Shown: one piece after another, positions 1-11,748 of the stretch
Numbering within the stretch: the stretch's first letter is position 1
How the letters are laid out: each line of letters starts with the position of its first letter
Assembly (NCBI GenBank): GCA_021495925.1
Contig: JAKEKT010000005.1
Span: 434,001 to 498,000, forward strand
Origin: Diplodia intermedia
Taxonomy: Eukaryota; Ascomycota; Dothideomycetes; Botryosphaeriales; Botryosphaeriaceae
DNA: 64,000 nucleotides
Reading direction: 5' to 3'
Position numbers and translations under genes: made by a program
Notes under the pieces: model-generated
Databases searched by the model: none
What the model saw: the letters and a program-made list of their open reading frames with translations, nothing else
Told to the model about the DNA's origin: nothing

Positions 1-2
1 AC

Positions 3-911
3 CAAATGTTCGCCATCTTCATGCTCATCACCATCTTCGGCCAGCTCATCCAGCAATTCATGCCGCTCTTCATCTCCCAGCGCACCCTCTACGAGGCGCG
101 CGAGCGGCCCTCCAAGACGTACTCCTGGCCCTCCTTCATCCTCGCCACCATCCTCGCCGAGCTCCCCTACAACACCGTCGCCGCCCTGCTCATCTACCCG
201 CCCTTCTACTACCTCCTCGGCCTTCAGCAGCACCGGAGCGACCTCTCCTCCTCCCTCCTCCTCGCCGCAACGCCAGCAGCCCCGGCGGCTCGCGCCGGCC
301 TCTTCCTCGCCCTGACCTTCGCCGCCCTCCTCTTCGCCAGCACGCTCGCGGCCGCCGTCGCCGCGCCCGCGGCCACGGCCGAGGCGGGCAGCAACCTCGC
401 GCAGCTGCTGTTCAGCATGAGCCTCGTCTTCTGCGGCGTGCTGCCGCCCGCGCCGCTGCTGCCGCCCTTCTGGCGCTGGCTCAACCGCGCCTCGCCCTTC
501 ACCTACCTCGTCGCCGCCGCCCTCAGCGCCGCCGTCGGCGGCAGGCAGGTGCGGTGCGCCGACGAGGAGGTCCTGCGGTTCGAGCTGCCGCGGGACGATG
601 CGGGGGGCTTGGGGAGGGGCCTGTCGGCCGCGTCGTGCGAGGCGTTTCTGGGCCCGTGGGTCGAGGAGATGGGGGGCTATGTCGTGCCCGTGCCGGATCG
701 TGGCGGTGGTGGTGCCAAGGTTTGTGGGTATTGCAAGATGGGCAACGCGGATCAGTTTTTGGCCGGGGTCGGGGCCGAGTATGGCGATGCGTGGAGGAAC
801 TTCGGGCTGCTGTGGGTGTATGTCGTGTTTAATGTTTTTGCGGCCTTGGGGCTGTATTGGTTGTGCAGGGTGCCGAAGAGCTGGGGCAACAAGAGGAGCA
901 CAGGCTCGTAG
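3..911 (+). CDS. PDR-type ABC transporter, C-terminal part (5' end outside window)
   Basis: The frame is open from the left edge of the window, so the gene is cut at its 5' end; the Met at base 6 is internal. About 302 residues remain. They match the second membrane domain of the pleiotropic drug resistance (ABCG) family: a hydrophobic segment, then the hallmark QRTLYEARERPSKTYSW, further membrane helices, a Cys-containing outer loop (about residues 180-245, including CGYCKMG) and a last helix near the C-terminus ending in a basic tail. Such proteins use ATP to export drugs or lipids across the plasma membrane. The nucleotide-binding domains must lie to the left. Several Ala/Leu-rich stretches reflect very high GC. 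The family is clear; substrate and specific symbol are not. Confidence 0.9.
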   Translation, partial: QMFAIFMLITIFGQLIQQFMPLFISQRTLYEARERPSKTYSWPSFILATILAELPYNTVAALLIYPPFYYLLGLQQHRSDLSSSLLLAATPAAPAARAGLFLALTFAALLFASTLAAAVAAPAATAEAGSNLAQLLFSMSLVFCGVLPPAPLLPPFWRWLNRASPFTYLVAAALSAAVGGRQVRCADEEVLRFELPRDDAGGLGRGLSAASCEAFLGPWVEEMGGYVVPVPDRGGGGAKVCGYCKMGNADQFLAGVGAEYGDAWRNFGLLWVYVVFNVFAALGLYWLCRVPKSWGNKRSTGS

Positions 912-1821
912 AGTTGAGTGTGGGTGGACGAGAGAGAGGAGTGGCACTGACATCTGTGACGGGAAGCAAGAGCGGCGTGGGTGGCAGTTTCCGGTCCTAT
1001 AACTTTACTTGCTGTTCTACTAATGCAGGAGTCAGGTACGGGTGAGCGGTGAATGGACAGAGTGGAGGAAGCTGGTTTGTTGAGATTAATGGTGGCCTCG
1101 TTTGGATTTCTGTGGTACACGAACCCCACTCTTTGCTCTAATGGCTAGATAGAACAATCCTACTCTTTTTCTTTGAACTTCTGTCGAGACGGGAGCTTGT
1201 ATTGCCTATCATCACTTTGCGACACCAAGCGCATCGGCCTCGTGTGCAAATGACGTTGACTGTTGACATGTGGAGAAGTGGTCGTTCATCAGGATCCACA
1301 CTGCCCAGTTCCGCTTCAGATGCGTATGCTGGGTTTGGTGTGAACGTTGGCAAGGGCGCCGCAAGCGTTGGAACGCCATATACCAGATTAGGGCGTTGTC
1401 CCGTTCGGACATGGGTTTCGCGGTACGCTTGTGGCGCCCTATACGTAGCCGGAACGGAAATGCCGAGGCGCAAATGGAGCACTGGGAGCGGACAATGAGG
1501 TCATCCGGTTACGAAATAGAACGCCCAGACTGCACGACCGTTACGACTATTCGGATGATCGTTTTGCAAGGGACTACTCTACGAGGTTTAGTGGCGCTGC
1601 TAATCCTTTAGCCCAGGCCTCGACTACGCGCCGCGCCAACCACCACCACAGGACTATCGTCAGCAGACTTCGCGTGTAGCCAGGTACCGTTGTTGCGATA
1701 ATATGGGTCCCACACGTCGACACTTCAATCACATGTGTCTGGGGCGTGCTATTGATCCGACGGGGATCTCCTTCGATTTTGTAGCTCAAATCCTTCCTTT
1801 CGCCTCGTATTTCCGCAAACG
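912..1821. other. Intergenic stretch, no supported gene
   Basis: Only short overlapping frames occur on both strands, without domain-like composition. It should hold the 3' end of the ABC transporter and the 5' region of the next gene. A frame-compatible extension of the next gene's first exon is open back to about base 1756, but no better start codon is seen there. Confidence 0.5.
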
Positions 1822-4657
1822 ATGGGCCGCGGATCCCTCGTCAGCCTGCATCGGCAGTTGCTCTTGCGCTTTGACAGCGTCACCCAGAGAAGTGGCGTGA
1901 ACACGCTTGGCGGTGAGCAGTTGGAGCGGCTTGATGACTGCTCCTCCCGCTTCAGGGCTTGGAGTGAGCAGATTGGCGTCCGCAACAGTGCACTAGACGT
2001 GCTAGAGAGGCATGGAAGCGGGTACAAGAATACCATCATCAGGTTGTTCGACGGCATATACATCAGGCTAAGGGTGGTCGGTAATCTTATGAAAGAGGCC
2101 GAGACAGCTGGCACAGAAAGGTATGTATGTCGCCCGCGTGGACAAAGTGGCTTCTCACAACAAGCACAGAGAAGACGAGGCTCGAGCCGCCGTCGTCGGC
2201 ATTGTCAAGGACATGGATTCTCTCGAGGAGCAAGTCGCCGACATCCAATCTTTTCTCGAACGCCTGTCCGGACACGGCTCAGCCACTGACCTGCAAGAGC
2301 CCGAACAAGCCTACGATAGCGATGACTCGCAGGTGCGCCATGTCTCCAACAGTACGGCAAACACCGGCACCGTCTCGTGGACGACCACGACCGACTCAAC
2401 CGACCACGAGCCAATGGCTGCCCCCATAACCCCCAAAGCGCGCAAGACGGCCAAAACACCCAAAACACCCCAAACTCAGATCATTTCCGACAAACACACA
2501 CGGTCAGCCCCCACTAGTCCTGGGACCGCTTCTTCGGTCAAGACGCACAACCCCGAATGGGAGGAAGAGTGGGATCCCGAGTTCGTCATCGCCGCCCTGT
2601 CCGCTTCCGAATCCCATGTCAGCTTCACGGCCCCCATCGATAACGAGAACGATGCCGACGCGAAGAGCAACGTAAAGGACGACGGCATCGACGACTCCCT
2701 TGCCGCTGCACCGGCCCGCAAGATAGATTTTTCCAAGTCCAAGTCCACGTCCGTCTCTTCTCCTCCCGCCGCGGAGTCGACGCATCTCTACCACCCGGCC
2801 AACACGACGTGGATCGAGGATACATCGTCGAACTTCAAGGAAGAGGATTCGGAAGAGAGGACAAAGGCGCAGACGCGGCTGGCGAGCAAGTCGACTACCT
2901 CCAAGTCGTCGCCCGCGCTGAGAAGCGACTACCAACATGACTACGAACAATTCCGCAAGCAGGTCAGTTCGCGCATGCGGCTACTGGAGAAGCTCAACCG
3001 CAGCTTATCACGGAAAATTGAAGAGCTTGAAAGCGGCATGGCGGCGAGTGAGGGTGACAAGAGGGACGTAATCGAGCAGTACGTAAAGAAAAAGGGGGGC
3101 CAGGAGGCATGGGAGAAGTCGATCAGGGAGGCGGCCGTTGATGAGTACAAGGATTCCTTACGCGCAGAGGAATATAGAGAGCGGGAGCGCCGGAAAATGT
3201 TTAAGCATGAGGCAAGGCTGATCGAGAAGCGTGCGCAGCGGGAGATGTCGGAAGTTTACCAGCAGAGCGGCTTGCAGGTCCACGAGGCTGCGCTGCGCCA
3301 TCACGACGAAGTGTTCCAAATCCAGCAACGGCTGACTTCGGAACTTTTAACTATTGAAAGAAGGATACAAGAGCAGATCCAGGCAAAAATGTGGAGTTTG
3401 CCTACCAGGTCGTTGGACGATCGGGCGGAGAAAGGAAAAGGTCGACGCGTATCGTTCGAACCACGGGAGCAGAGGGGCACCGAGCAGCCAGACGGGCCGG
3501 CGGGGGCAACACAGAAAACGAGTCTCCAAGTACCGTCATACAGGGAGAGCGGGGGTTCAGAGGCAGCAAGACGGCTCTCGGAAGGATCACACGTCGCACC
3601 AGAAGCCCCGCAGCCGACCTTGTTTACGTCAGACATGCAAAACGTACATCCAGCAGAACGGCATCCATCGACAGAGTACAGACCAATCGCAGTAGTCGCG
3701 CCCTGGGAGAGAAGGGACATGGTCCAGCACGACCCAGAAACATCGAAGGCCAACTTGAAGCGTTCATCTACCACCGCTAGCAGATTCCGCCGCCTGGCAA
3801 GAGCGCTACGACTGAAACCTGTAGGCCACAACGACATTAACCTTGTCAAGGTTTCCAAAGGCACAAGAGCTTCCCCAGACAGGACCGAAGCTACGACCAA
3901 CCGGCGTATGTCCAAAGCAAGCTTTCTATCTCGGTGCCGGCGCAAATCCTCAACCAAGCATACGGAGGGAACCGCTTCCTATGGAGACACTGCCAGTCCT
4001 GTTCCCGGGTGGCCAGCAGCCGCTCAGTTCACTGCCGTGCAACCACCCGCAGCCCCCCTCTCATATTACCCAACTGAGCATCCAGCGGCACCTCCGCCAC
4101 AACGCATCCTCTCGCCTGCCTTCCATTCAATGCCAACCCCACCTCGCCATCCGCCATTCTCCTTCCAGCTCAACGTTCCACCCGGCTCAAGAGGAAGCAC
4201 ATGGCCGCCTCTTCCGCTGCAAGCAACCAAAATGCACAAGAGCCAAATATCTCCGGATGGACTGACGTACTATGGCCCCTGGGAATGGGACAGGGTGAGT
4301 CCTCTCATTGCCGCCGCCACCGCCGCCTGCGCCGCTCGAGAGCAACAACAGCACCATAGACGTTCACGCCGCCGCCACCACAGTAACCACCATCATCACT
4401 CCTCCAGTAAAAACACCATCGGCGACCCCAACACCCCCACTCCAGCCTCAAGGCACACCAAGGCGACGAGCCACAGCCACAAGCACCACAGACACCACTC
4501 CTCAACCCCGACTTCCGCTTCCCCCTCTTCTCCCTTCACCACCGCCTCCTCCTCTACGCAATCCCCCAACGGCAGCAGCAACAGCAACCACGCCGACAAA
4601 TACTGGCCCGCTCTGTCGCACTTGTCTTCTCTACCATTCCGTGCACACTACTACTAG
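1822..4657 (+). CDS. Hypothetical coiled-coil protein with His/Ser-rich tail
   Basis: Not recognised. Model: exon 1822-2120, intron 2121-2169 (GTATGT donor, CAG acceptor, 49 bases), exon 2170-4657; 928 residues. The intron moves the frame correctly, so the Met at 2123 is not the real start. The first 130 residues are helical and resemble the loosely conserved N-terminal helical domains of many fungal proteins of unknown function. The middle is acidic and Ser/Thr-rich. Around bases 2940-3380 lies a charged coiled coil rich in Glu, Arg and Lys (RMRLLEKLNRSLSRKIEEL and following). The C-terminal 120 residues are His/Ser/Thr/Pro-rich. A possible donor (GTGAGT) at 4295, just after the WEWDR motif, could start a second intron and replace the His-rich tail. 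The first-exon start is uncertain. Confidence 0.6.
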
Positions 4658-5591
4658 CCGAAGTGGCCGACCCTTCGCTTTCTTTTCTTTTCTTTTTCTT
4701 TTGTCAAACAGCAGGATCAAGTGCCATTATTCTTTTTTTGGCCTTCTTTTCCAAACACCAATGTTACAACCACTCATCTATCTGCTCTACCACTGCATGG
4801 TCCTTTATCCTTTTTGTAAGCAGACTTTCACGCACGTAAGCGTAGTCATTTCAAAAGACCAACAACAATGTCAGTCTCTTTCACACATGCACTGTTCAAG
4901 CTTCTCTTTCTTTCTTTTTCTGCTTCACCCGACGCGAAAATACAGACCAGAAGAGGCATTTTCATCATACCGAAAGCGCCCGTGCCGCAGGAGACTAGAA
5001 GTATTTTCGAATATGCATCGTTTCGGCGCCTGACTGGTGTGGCACAGTGGCGTGCCTCAACTTCCGAGAAGTTTCGAGAATATAACGGTGGGCAGAAAGA
5101 ACAAGGTATGAGGGGGCCAGGAGCCATCGAAGGGGGGCATCAGTGTCATTTTGACGCGGAGGAAGAGGATGGGGAAGAGGAGGGGTGAGGATGAGGGCAA
5201 AGGGGTGATGTGGACACTATTGCCCGGGAATGGGGTCTGGGGTTCCGTATGAGTTTTGGGAGATATGGAAGAAGAGAAGAAGTGCTGCTATCGCTGTGAT
5301 TGTGACAGTTGCACTGCGGCGTTCTAGTGCTTCATGTGTGCAGCACATTATTTATATTGTGAAACTTGCAAGCACGAAGCAGAGCAACCTGGTTGGAGGC
5401 TTCGAAGACCCGAGAGCTTACTGAAAAGAGAATATCAAACCAAGCCCTGTACAGATAGTCAACAGCATACATGCTTGGCTACCCTTGGAACCATAGCTCA
5501 CGTTTGACACAAAAAGAACCCCCTCTCGTGCCTCTTTAGCTGTTCTCAGCTAGTCTCCTCTGACTCCAAATTGTTTCGATCGTTTGGGTGC
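4658..5591. other. Intergenic stretch, no supported gene
   Basis: T-rich sequence follows the previous stop (TTTTCTTTT runs near 4680-4740), as expected for a 3' UTR. The rest holds only short frames on both strands with no recognisable protein. Confidence 0.5.
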
Positions 5592-6120
5592 TCAATATGG
5601 GCATAGTTCGTAAGCAGACCTTTCTGTCTGCGGAACGGGCCCAAGGTTGTAGTTGAGCGTGTCCTCTGCCAGAGTCCCATGTTCTGCAAGGTCTGATCGG
5701 ACGCCATCTTTCGCCTCAAAAGCATCGGACGTTGTGTTGGAATGGGCAACAATCGCAGCCAAATCAAATTGAATGGCTGTGAGATCGAGATAGATGCCCG
5801 TGGATTTAATGTCAATAATTGTCGGTCGGGCATGTCACTACAGAAGACCCTGGACCGAGGAGCACAACTCGACTTCGTGGAATGCCAGCCCTCATGTTCA
5901 GGAGTGAGTGAGTGTTCCCTACCAAGGTTCGCACACACTGAATAGTATGTGTGTGCCTGCCATTCATCTTCTGCAACCGCCAATCGTGCAATCTGCGTCG
6001 GGATCCCCTTGAAAACCTTCTCGGGCATGCTATCTCGATCTTGGCCGACGAAGTTTTTGATAACGAGCTTGGCTTCGCTTTCCAGGAGATAAGCCTGGTG
6101 GTGCCTTACTTGTATTTTCG
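5592..6120 (-). pseudogene. Frame-broken protein-coding remnant, unknown family
   Basis: Reading the minus strand from about 6120, one frame gives protein-like sequence (HHQAYLLESEAKLVIKNF, then MPEKVFKGIPTQIARLAV and EDEWQAHTYYSVCANLG), running on to a segment containing FCSDMPDRQLLTLNPRA. At about 5790-5800 the sensible reading jumps to another frame (IYLDLTAIQFDLAAIVAHSN, later NYNLGPVPQTERSAYELCPY) and ends at a TGA at 5592-5594. No intron with proper signals joins the two halves, so I read this as a one-base frameshift. In the first frame a stop also lies just upstream (6125-6127). It is either a decayed gene, a sequencing error, or a gene with an intron I could not place. The second half has no Met, so an ATG-based search would miss it. 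Confidence 0.45.
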
Positions 6121-6139
6121 GGGCTCACCTCGCTTTGTT

Positions 6140-6709
6140 TCAAATCAAGAGCGGTTTATCTACCCTCCCAAAGAAGAGAGAGATAAGGGTGAACAATGAA
6201 CCGCAATCCGGTCCCTCAAACCACAACGGCCCGCATCGCCGATGCATGAGGAATGTAGAAATGCCTGAAGAAAATTCCAACGAAAGCCATTGGAATGCCG
6301 GGTGGATCTTCAGGACAATGCCTTGCCACACCTTATCCGGCACGGCGAATAGGAAACGTACCGTCCCTGGCTCCAAAACTGGCACTGCCCCATTCCTTGT
6401 AAGCGTCTTCCTTAACCAATTCGGAAGCTTGCCCCGCCAATGGCGATGGAGGGATGCAGGTCCGAATAAGGTGCTCTTCCAAAAGCAAGGAGACGGCGCA
6501 GCTGCCTTGGGACGACGCGAGTATGGGGTGACTATAGGGTTTGGTTGGTAGAGCAGAGGAAGGCTATTGGCAAGAAGGATGCGTGGAGCTGGCAGCGAAG
6601 GGGTCGTGCAGTCCCACGAAGCTGTTACCGGCCGCGGCCCGTTGCTCGGCGACATGGCACAGCATCTTGGCTGACCATTCTCGGCGGTATACCATGTTCG
6701 GTAGTTCAA
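6140..6709 (-). CDS. Possible hypothetical ORF upstream of the broken remnant
   Basis: A 189-residue minus-strand frame starts at 6709 and ends with TGA at 6140. It has the same register as the first half of the remnant downstream (5592-6120), separated by two stop codons. Residues around bases 6290-6440 (GTVRFLFAVPDKVWQGIVLK) look protein-like; the first 80 residues are Pro/Ser-rich and unconvincing. It could be the 5' part of the same gene or pseudogene, or a chance frame. No family recognised. Confidence 0.2.
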   Translation of the reverse strand: MNYRTWYTAENGQPRCCAMSPSNGPRPVTASWDCTTPSLPAPRILLANSLPLLYQPNPIVTPYSRRPKAAAPSPCFWKSTLFGPASLHRHWRGKLPNWLRKTLTRNGAVPVLEPGTVRFLFAVPDKVWQGIVLKIHPAFQWLSLEFSSGISTFLMHRRCGPLWFEGPDCGSLFTLISLFFGRVDKPLLI

Positions 6710-6910
6710 GATTTGGCGTGTCTGCGGCGAGGTGAAAACCTCAAGATGGGGCGCTGTCCCTGTGACCTGGATGAAATGTCGCAGTCAGTCGTTTCCACCT
6801 CCGCTCCTTGCTGCCTGCTTGATTGATGCAGTCAAGCTGTGCTCACCCAGCAGGTTCTGGTAACCTCAATCGTTATTATTGCTCGCGGTGATCAGCGCGG
6901 AGTCGCCACA

Positions 6911-8076
6911 ATGAGCGCCCGAAAGCCTCTTGACATTCTGATCTTTGGCACCGGAGGTAAGCAAAGGCTCACGGAAAGATCGAAGTCATGCTGACCAAGG
7001 GCAACAGCCGTGGGCTCTACCATCGGTTGGAGACTGGCCCAGAACCCGCATGCCAGGCTCTCTGTTGTCTGTCGGTCCAACTACAGCGCGGTGAAGCAGA
7101 ATGGAATCCAGTTGACGACCAAGATGTGGGGCAACGGCACATTCTTGCCTTATCGCGTTGTTCGCTCCCCACGTGAGGCGTCTGACATGACATTCGACTA
7201 CGTGGTCTGCGCCAACAAAGTCACTCCCTCGGATGGTCTTTCGTTCGTCCAGGAGCTTGCGCCAGCGGTGACGGAAAGGACGACACTGATTTCGGCGCAG
7301 AACGGCGTGGGCGTCGAGGCACCGTTACGCAAAGCGTTTCGCAACAATACAATCCTGTCTGCGGTATGCTACATCAGCTGCCTGCAGCCTGTGCCCGGTA
7401 TGATTCAGCAGGTTTCCAACATCCGGCCGCATGCTTTTCATATTGGCACCTACGATCCACGAGATGGCGAGGACAAGGGCACCGACGAGGCCAGGCTGGA
7501 GAAGTTTGTGGCGCTTGATGATAAATTCAAAGAAATCAGTGACGCGCAGGCGGAGCGCTGGACCAAGCAGATATTCAACGGGGCATGGAATCCGATGACG
7601 GCAATTTCCGGGCTCGAAACGCACCCGCTGCTTGGGTCCCCCTATCTGCAGACGGTGCGGCAGCTCGCAAACGAGATGTACCAAGTTGCGGTGAAGCTGG
7701 GCATCTCACTCGCGGATGACCTTCCGGCCAAGACGATAGAGTTTGCGAGGAGCAACCCATCCCTGGCGCCGTCGATGCTGCAAGACGCGAGGATGAAGAG
7801 ACCGATGGAAGTCGAGTCGTTGTGCGGTAAGTTCGAAGCTCCGGTTGGAGAGACGAGTCTGACAAGCTTGCAGGGAACATTTGTAGGCAGGCAGACCTAA
7901 TCGGCGTGCCGGTGCCAACGATCAAGCTGGTTTACCACACGCTGTTGGGAATGAACAGCCAGATTCTTGCGCCGACTCAGCCCTTGGCAGCACGGACATC
8001 GCAGGGCGTGAGGCGCAGGAACAGTGTGCCGCAAGAGCGGAGCGTCCAGCGAGAAGTCGAAGTAGTGGCATGCTAG
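6911..8076 (+). CDS. 2-dehydropantoate 2-reductase-like (ketopantoate reductase) protein
   Basis: Three exons: 6911-6956, 7008-7826 and 7874-8076; introns of 51 and 47 bases with GTAAGC/GTAAGT donors and CAG acceptors. The first splice completes the Rossmann motif: DILIFGTGG joins AVGSTIGWRLAQ, a GxGxxG-type NADPH site at the very N-terminus. The middle contains the family's VCANKVTPSDG and LISAQNGVGVEAPL segments, the latter carrying the typical N-G-x-G. The C-terminal helical domain has KQIFNGAWNPMTAISGL and a VPVPTIKLVYHTLLG-like end. Known family members reduce ketopantoate to pantoate in CoA synthesis, but fungi carry several related oxidoreductases, so the substrate is inferred only. 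It lies tail to tail with the NRPS-like gene, 559 bases away. About 355 residues; start supported by the motif. Confidence 0.85.
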
Positions 8077-8635
8077 CCTCGTGTCGACGGGCCTTGATGG
8101 CTGGTTGACATTTCCTTTCTTCATTTCGGATTTCAGCAAGGCCTGTGGCCTGTGCCATGCGTTTTTATTTCTCTCTTTTTTTCATGTCGAGGCGATTGTG
8201 CGGTGCTCTGAGTGCTGCATTCGTCGTGGGAGCGGAGTAATTGGTAGTGATAGACCTTAATCAAATGCACGTTGGAAGAACTTGGAACATGACACGTGGT
8301 GCGCGAGGGCGGAAGGAGAAAGACGCGACGCGTCGCAACGGCTGACGTCATAGGTGGGGGTTTCAGGCTTAGTGCGCGCACCCCCAACAGCACATCCTCA
8401 CTGATCTCTTCCTTCCACCACCTATCAACCACTACGGCCTTGCAGCTCCGTTGTACAGTCACCTGGTCTTGCTATATCACTGATACTTCTTTGCACCTCC
8501 ACTTACGGCGAGTGCTATCACATTACTGTCCTCAAGTCCAACTAACTATGGAAAACACTCTTGCATAACGCCAGTCCTGAATGAGCCCGCTGCGCCAAAG
8601 ACCTTTGAACCCGAAACCGAGAAAAGATACCCACA

Positions 8636-11600
8636 TCACACTCCTCGCGACTCCATCGCCTTGTTCAGCGCCACCTGGAAGGTGTCGATGTTCTCCGGTC
8701 TCAGGATGGTAAAATGCGTCCCCTGAACCCGGTGGTACCGCAGAGGCCCTTCCGATCCTTCGCTGTCAACGTCGCTCTGCCTCGCTCCCGTCACATGGTT
8801 CTTCCACTTCGCCAGCCAGTCGTGCCGCCATTGCTCATCCGAACACTTGTACTGCGGTAGCGGCGGAACCCAGAAGAGGTCATACTTCGATAGCTTTCCG
8901 CTTGGAACATACGACCGCGTGATCTGCTGCATGTTCTTGTTGATCCGCTGCCACGTCTCGACCTTTGGGATTGTCAGGTCAATGTTTTCCAGCGTCCCGT
9001 CTGGGAAGCGTGCGAAGATCGCCTGCGTGAATTGTTCGTCCGGGATGTCGTCCATCTCCTCCTCCCATCTCAGCGCCGTCTCCAGGTCCAAGAGCTGAAA
9101 GAAGTGCAGCAGGTCGATGATGAAATTCCGCTGCTTCTCGCGCACCTGGATCCGCGTCAAGTCGGCCGGGTTGTCGATACCGCCGCAGAATGTAACCTGT
9201 TCGCCCGCCGCTTCGAGTCTCTTGCCCAGCTCAAACGCAAGCATCCCGCCAAAACACAGACCGAGAAGCGAGTACGGCCCTTTTGGTTGGTGCCGTTTAA
9301 TGCCATCCATGTAGACGTCAAGCATTTCATCCAGTGTCTCAAACGGCGTCTCGTTCTTGTGGAATCCGCGTACACGAAGCGCAAAGACGGGACGATCCGG
9401 AATGTACTTGAGCAACCCTAGCCACGTCAAGAACTCGCCTCCTCCGGGATGGCACAGAATGAGTGGACTCTTCGATCCCGATGCAACAAGCGGCACGATG
9501 GGGTCATACTCAGTCGTTGTGGTACCCAACGAAAGAAGCATCATGTCTATGTCGCCAACGGTCCGGCAGGACAGGAAGAGAGACATCGAAATTGGATCCT
9601 CACACTCCAGGATCTTCTCAAGCGATGACTTGATGCGGAGGTATCCCAAGCTGTCAATGTTCAGGTCCGCAATTGCCATTTCGAGGTGCAACTCCGAAGG
9701 CTTCAATCCAGTCTCCTCGCTCAGGACATCGGCCAAGACCTTTTGCAGAGGCGTCTCCAGCTCAGCACCTCGGTGGGAGACAGACTGAGGCGCTCGCTCG
9801 GCTAGCTTAAAGTCGTCGAAATGACCGGCCTGGAAAGACTTCTTCAACTTTGCGCGAGACAGCTTTCCAATCGTGGATTTGGGCAGCTTCTGCTTCGGCA
9901 GAGGAACAACGTGCAGAGGACGCTTACGACAAAAGCGAATGCAAGCCTCGTTGATCTGGGAAACCGTCTCCCGAAGCGCGGGCGAGTCCTCCACGACGTC
10001 ATTGGTGGGGTTGAACAGAACGACAACATCCTCGCTGTCGGCTTTGGCATCCTGAGCCCAGATCGAGAAAGATGCGGTATAACTTTTGTTCAGACCGGGG
10101 ATGTTCGCGGTCTCAATGGCGTGTTCCAGCTCGAAGGACGAGTAATTCTGGCCGTTGATGACGAGGATCTCCTTTGAGCGACCGACGATGCGCAAGTTGC
10201 CCTGATCATCAAGCGTCCCGAGATCGCCCGTGTCGAACCAACCGTCCTTGGTCATACAAGCACCCGTGGCCGCCTCATTGTTGTAATAGCGGGTGAATAT
10301 GAGCGCTCCCCGGACTTGAATAGCACCTGACCCTCCCCGCATGACATGCTTGCCGCTCTCGTCCACAATGCGGAGCTCGTGCTGGGGCAGAATTTTTCCA
10401 GCAGATGCGAAGTCATATTTACGCTTCACATCGTACGTGGGCGACTCCAAGTTGTAGAAGAACGCTGAACAAGTCTGCAGCCTCGTTAGACTTGTTGCCC
10501 CAATGGTGTCGTCAAAGGATGTTGCTTACCTCGCTCAACCCGTAGCTCGCCTTGATGCTGCACTTCGGCGCGCCGTACTCGGTCAAAACCCTCTCCGCCG
10601 CGGCCAGAGTAGCTGTCTTGTTCGCTTCGCCGCCACACATGATCACGCGGAGCTCGCCAAAGTCCAGCCTCATGCTTTTCTTCTCGAAATCGTCGATTTC
10701 GTTTATGGCACGGGTCGCAGCGGCGATGAAGAAATTCGGAGCAAAGGTGTAAGCAATCCGATGTTCGCTGAGCACCTTCCAGAACCGAACAGGTTTCCTC
10801 ACAAAGTCGATCGCGGGAATCATGACCTGGTTGGCGCCAGCGTAGACGGCATGCAAATGGTTCTCGCAAAGCGCAGCACTGTGGTCAAAACCTGCGAGCC
10901 ACTCGTCAGCGGAGCCGATCCTGGAGTGTCTAATCGGCCTGGGAAATACTTACTGACCCAAGACATGAACGTCATGGTTGAGTCCGTGCCATGGAAGTTG
11001 CTTTTCAGCATGCTGGAGCTCACGAACTGCGTATGCGTGTACTCAACACCTTTTGCGAATCCTGTGCTTCCGCTGGTGAACAGGACCGCTGCCAGCTCAT
11101 CCTCATGACCGAGTCCTTCGTCCACCGCTTTCATGCCGAAACGCTCTTCGACCTTGGTGGTAGCGATTGTGTGCACGGTAAGCGTAGTGATGGATTCGAT
11201 TGGCCTGAAGAGCCGGCTGAGTTGCTTGGTGGTGAGAACTGTCGGGCCGTGGAAGAGATTGGTGAGATTGTCCAGTTCCCCGGCGAGCGTCGCATCATTG
11301 CTGGATAGTGGTGAAAGCAGAGCAGGCACACCTCCCGCCGCAACGACTGACCAGAACCATACAACGTTATCGTGGTGTGTGTTGAAGTACAGGACAATAT
11401 GTTGGCGTGGCGCGACTGCGCCGTATTCGCGGAGTTTCGCTGCGTTTGTCTATCTCTGTCAGTAGCTTCCAGCTCATCATCGACCGACAATGCACTTACC
11501 GTCGCTTCCCTCAGGAGTTCCCCGTATGTCACGAAGTTAGAACGCTGGTTCCATCCCTGGTCCTTGAAAGCAATGCCGTGGTTCGGCCACAGTCGCGCAG

Positions 11601-11748
11601 CCCTCTCCAGCAGTCCAAGCAGTGTCTTTGGCTCTTCGCTGAGCTTCTTCGCAGTTGCATGCTTGGTGTCCCAGATGACCGGCGCGAGGTACGAGTAGAG
11701 TTGAATCAGCAAAGAGGTGAGCATCTTGGCGGCAGTAGCTCCTTTCAA
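8636..11748 (-). CDS. NRPS-like synthetase, adenylation-thiolation-thioesterase (A-T-TE)
   Basis: Four exons read on the minus strand: 11748-11500, 11449-10954, 10891-10530 and 10474-8636; introns 50, 62 and 55 bases, all frame-consistent, giving 981 residues. No condensation domain. The adenylation domain has LFTSGSTGFAKG, MSWVSFDHSAAL, SYGLSET (completed by splicing), GWFDTGDLG and KLPKSTIGKLSR with the C-terminal catalytic Lys. The carrier domain has LNIDSLGYLR, with the phosphopantetheine Ser near residue 644. The C-terminal alpha/beta-hydrolase thioesterase has GLCFGG, so the expected nucleophile near residue 776 is Cys instead of Ser; a His in GTHF near the C-terminus fits the triad. 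Related fungal enzymes (microperfuranone, terrequinone, atromentin and aspulvinone synthetases) couple two aryl-pyruvates. The product here is unknown. No tailoring genes other than the adjacent reductase are obvious. Confidence 0.92.

Noticed and set aside
2123..2169. Met at 2123 as start of the coiled-coil protein
   Set aside because: A 49-base intron with good signals covers this Met and joins a frame-compatible upstream exon.
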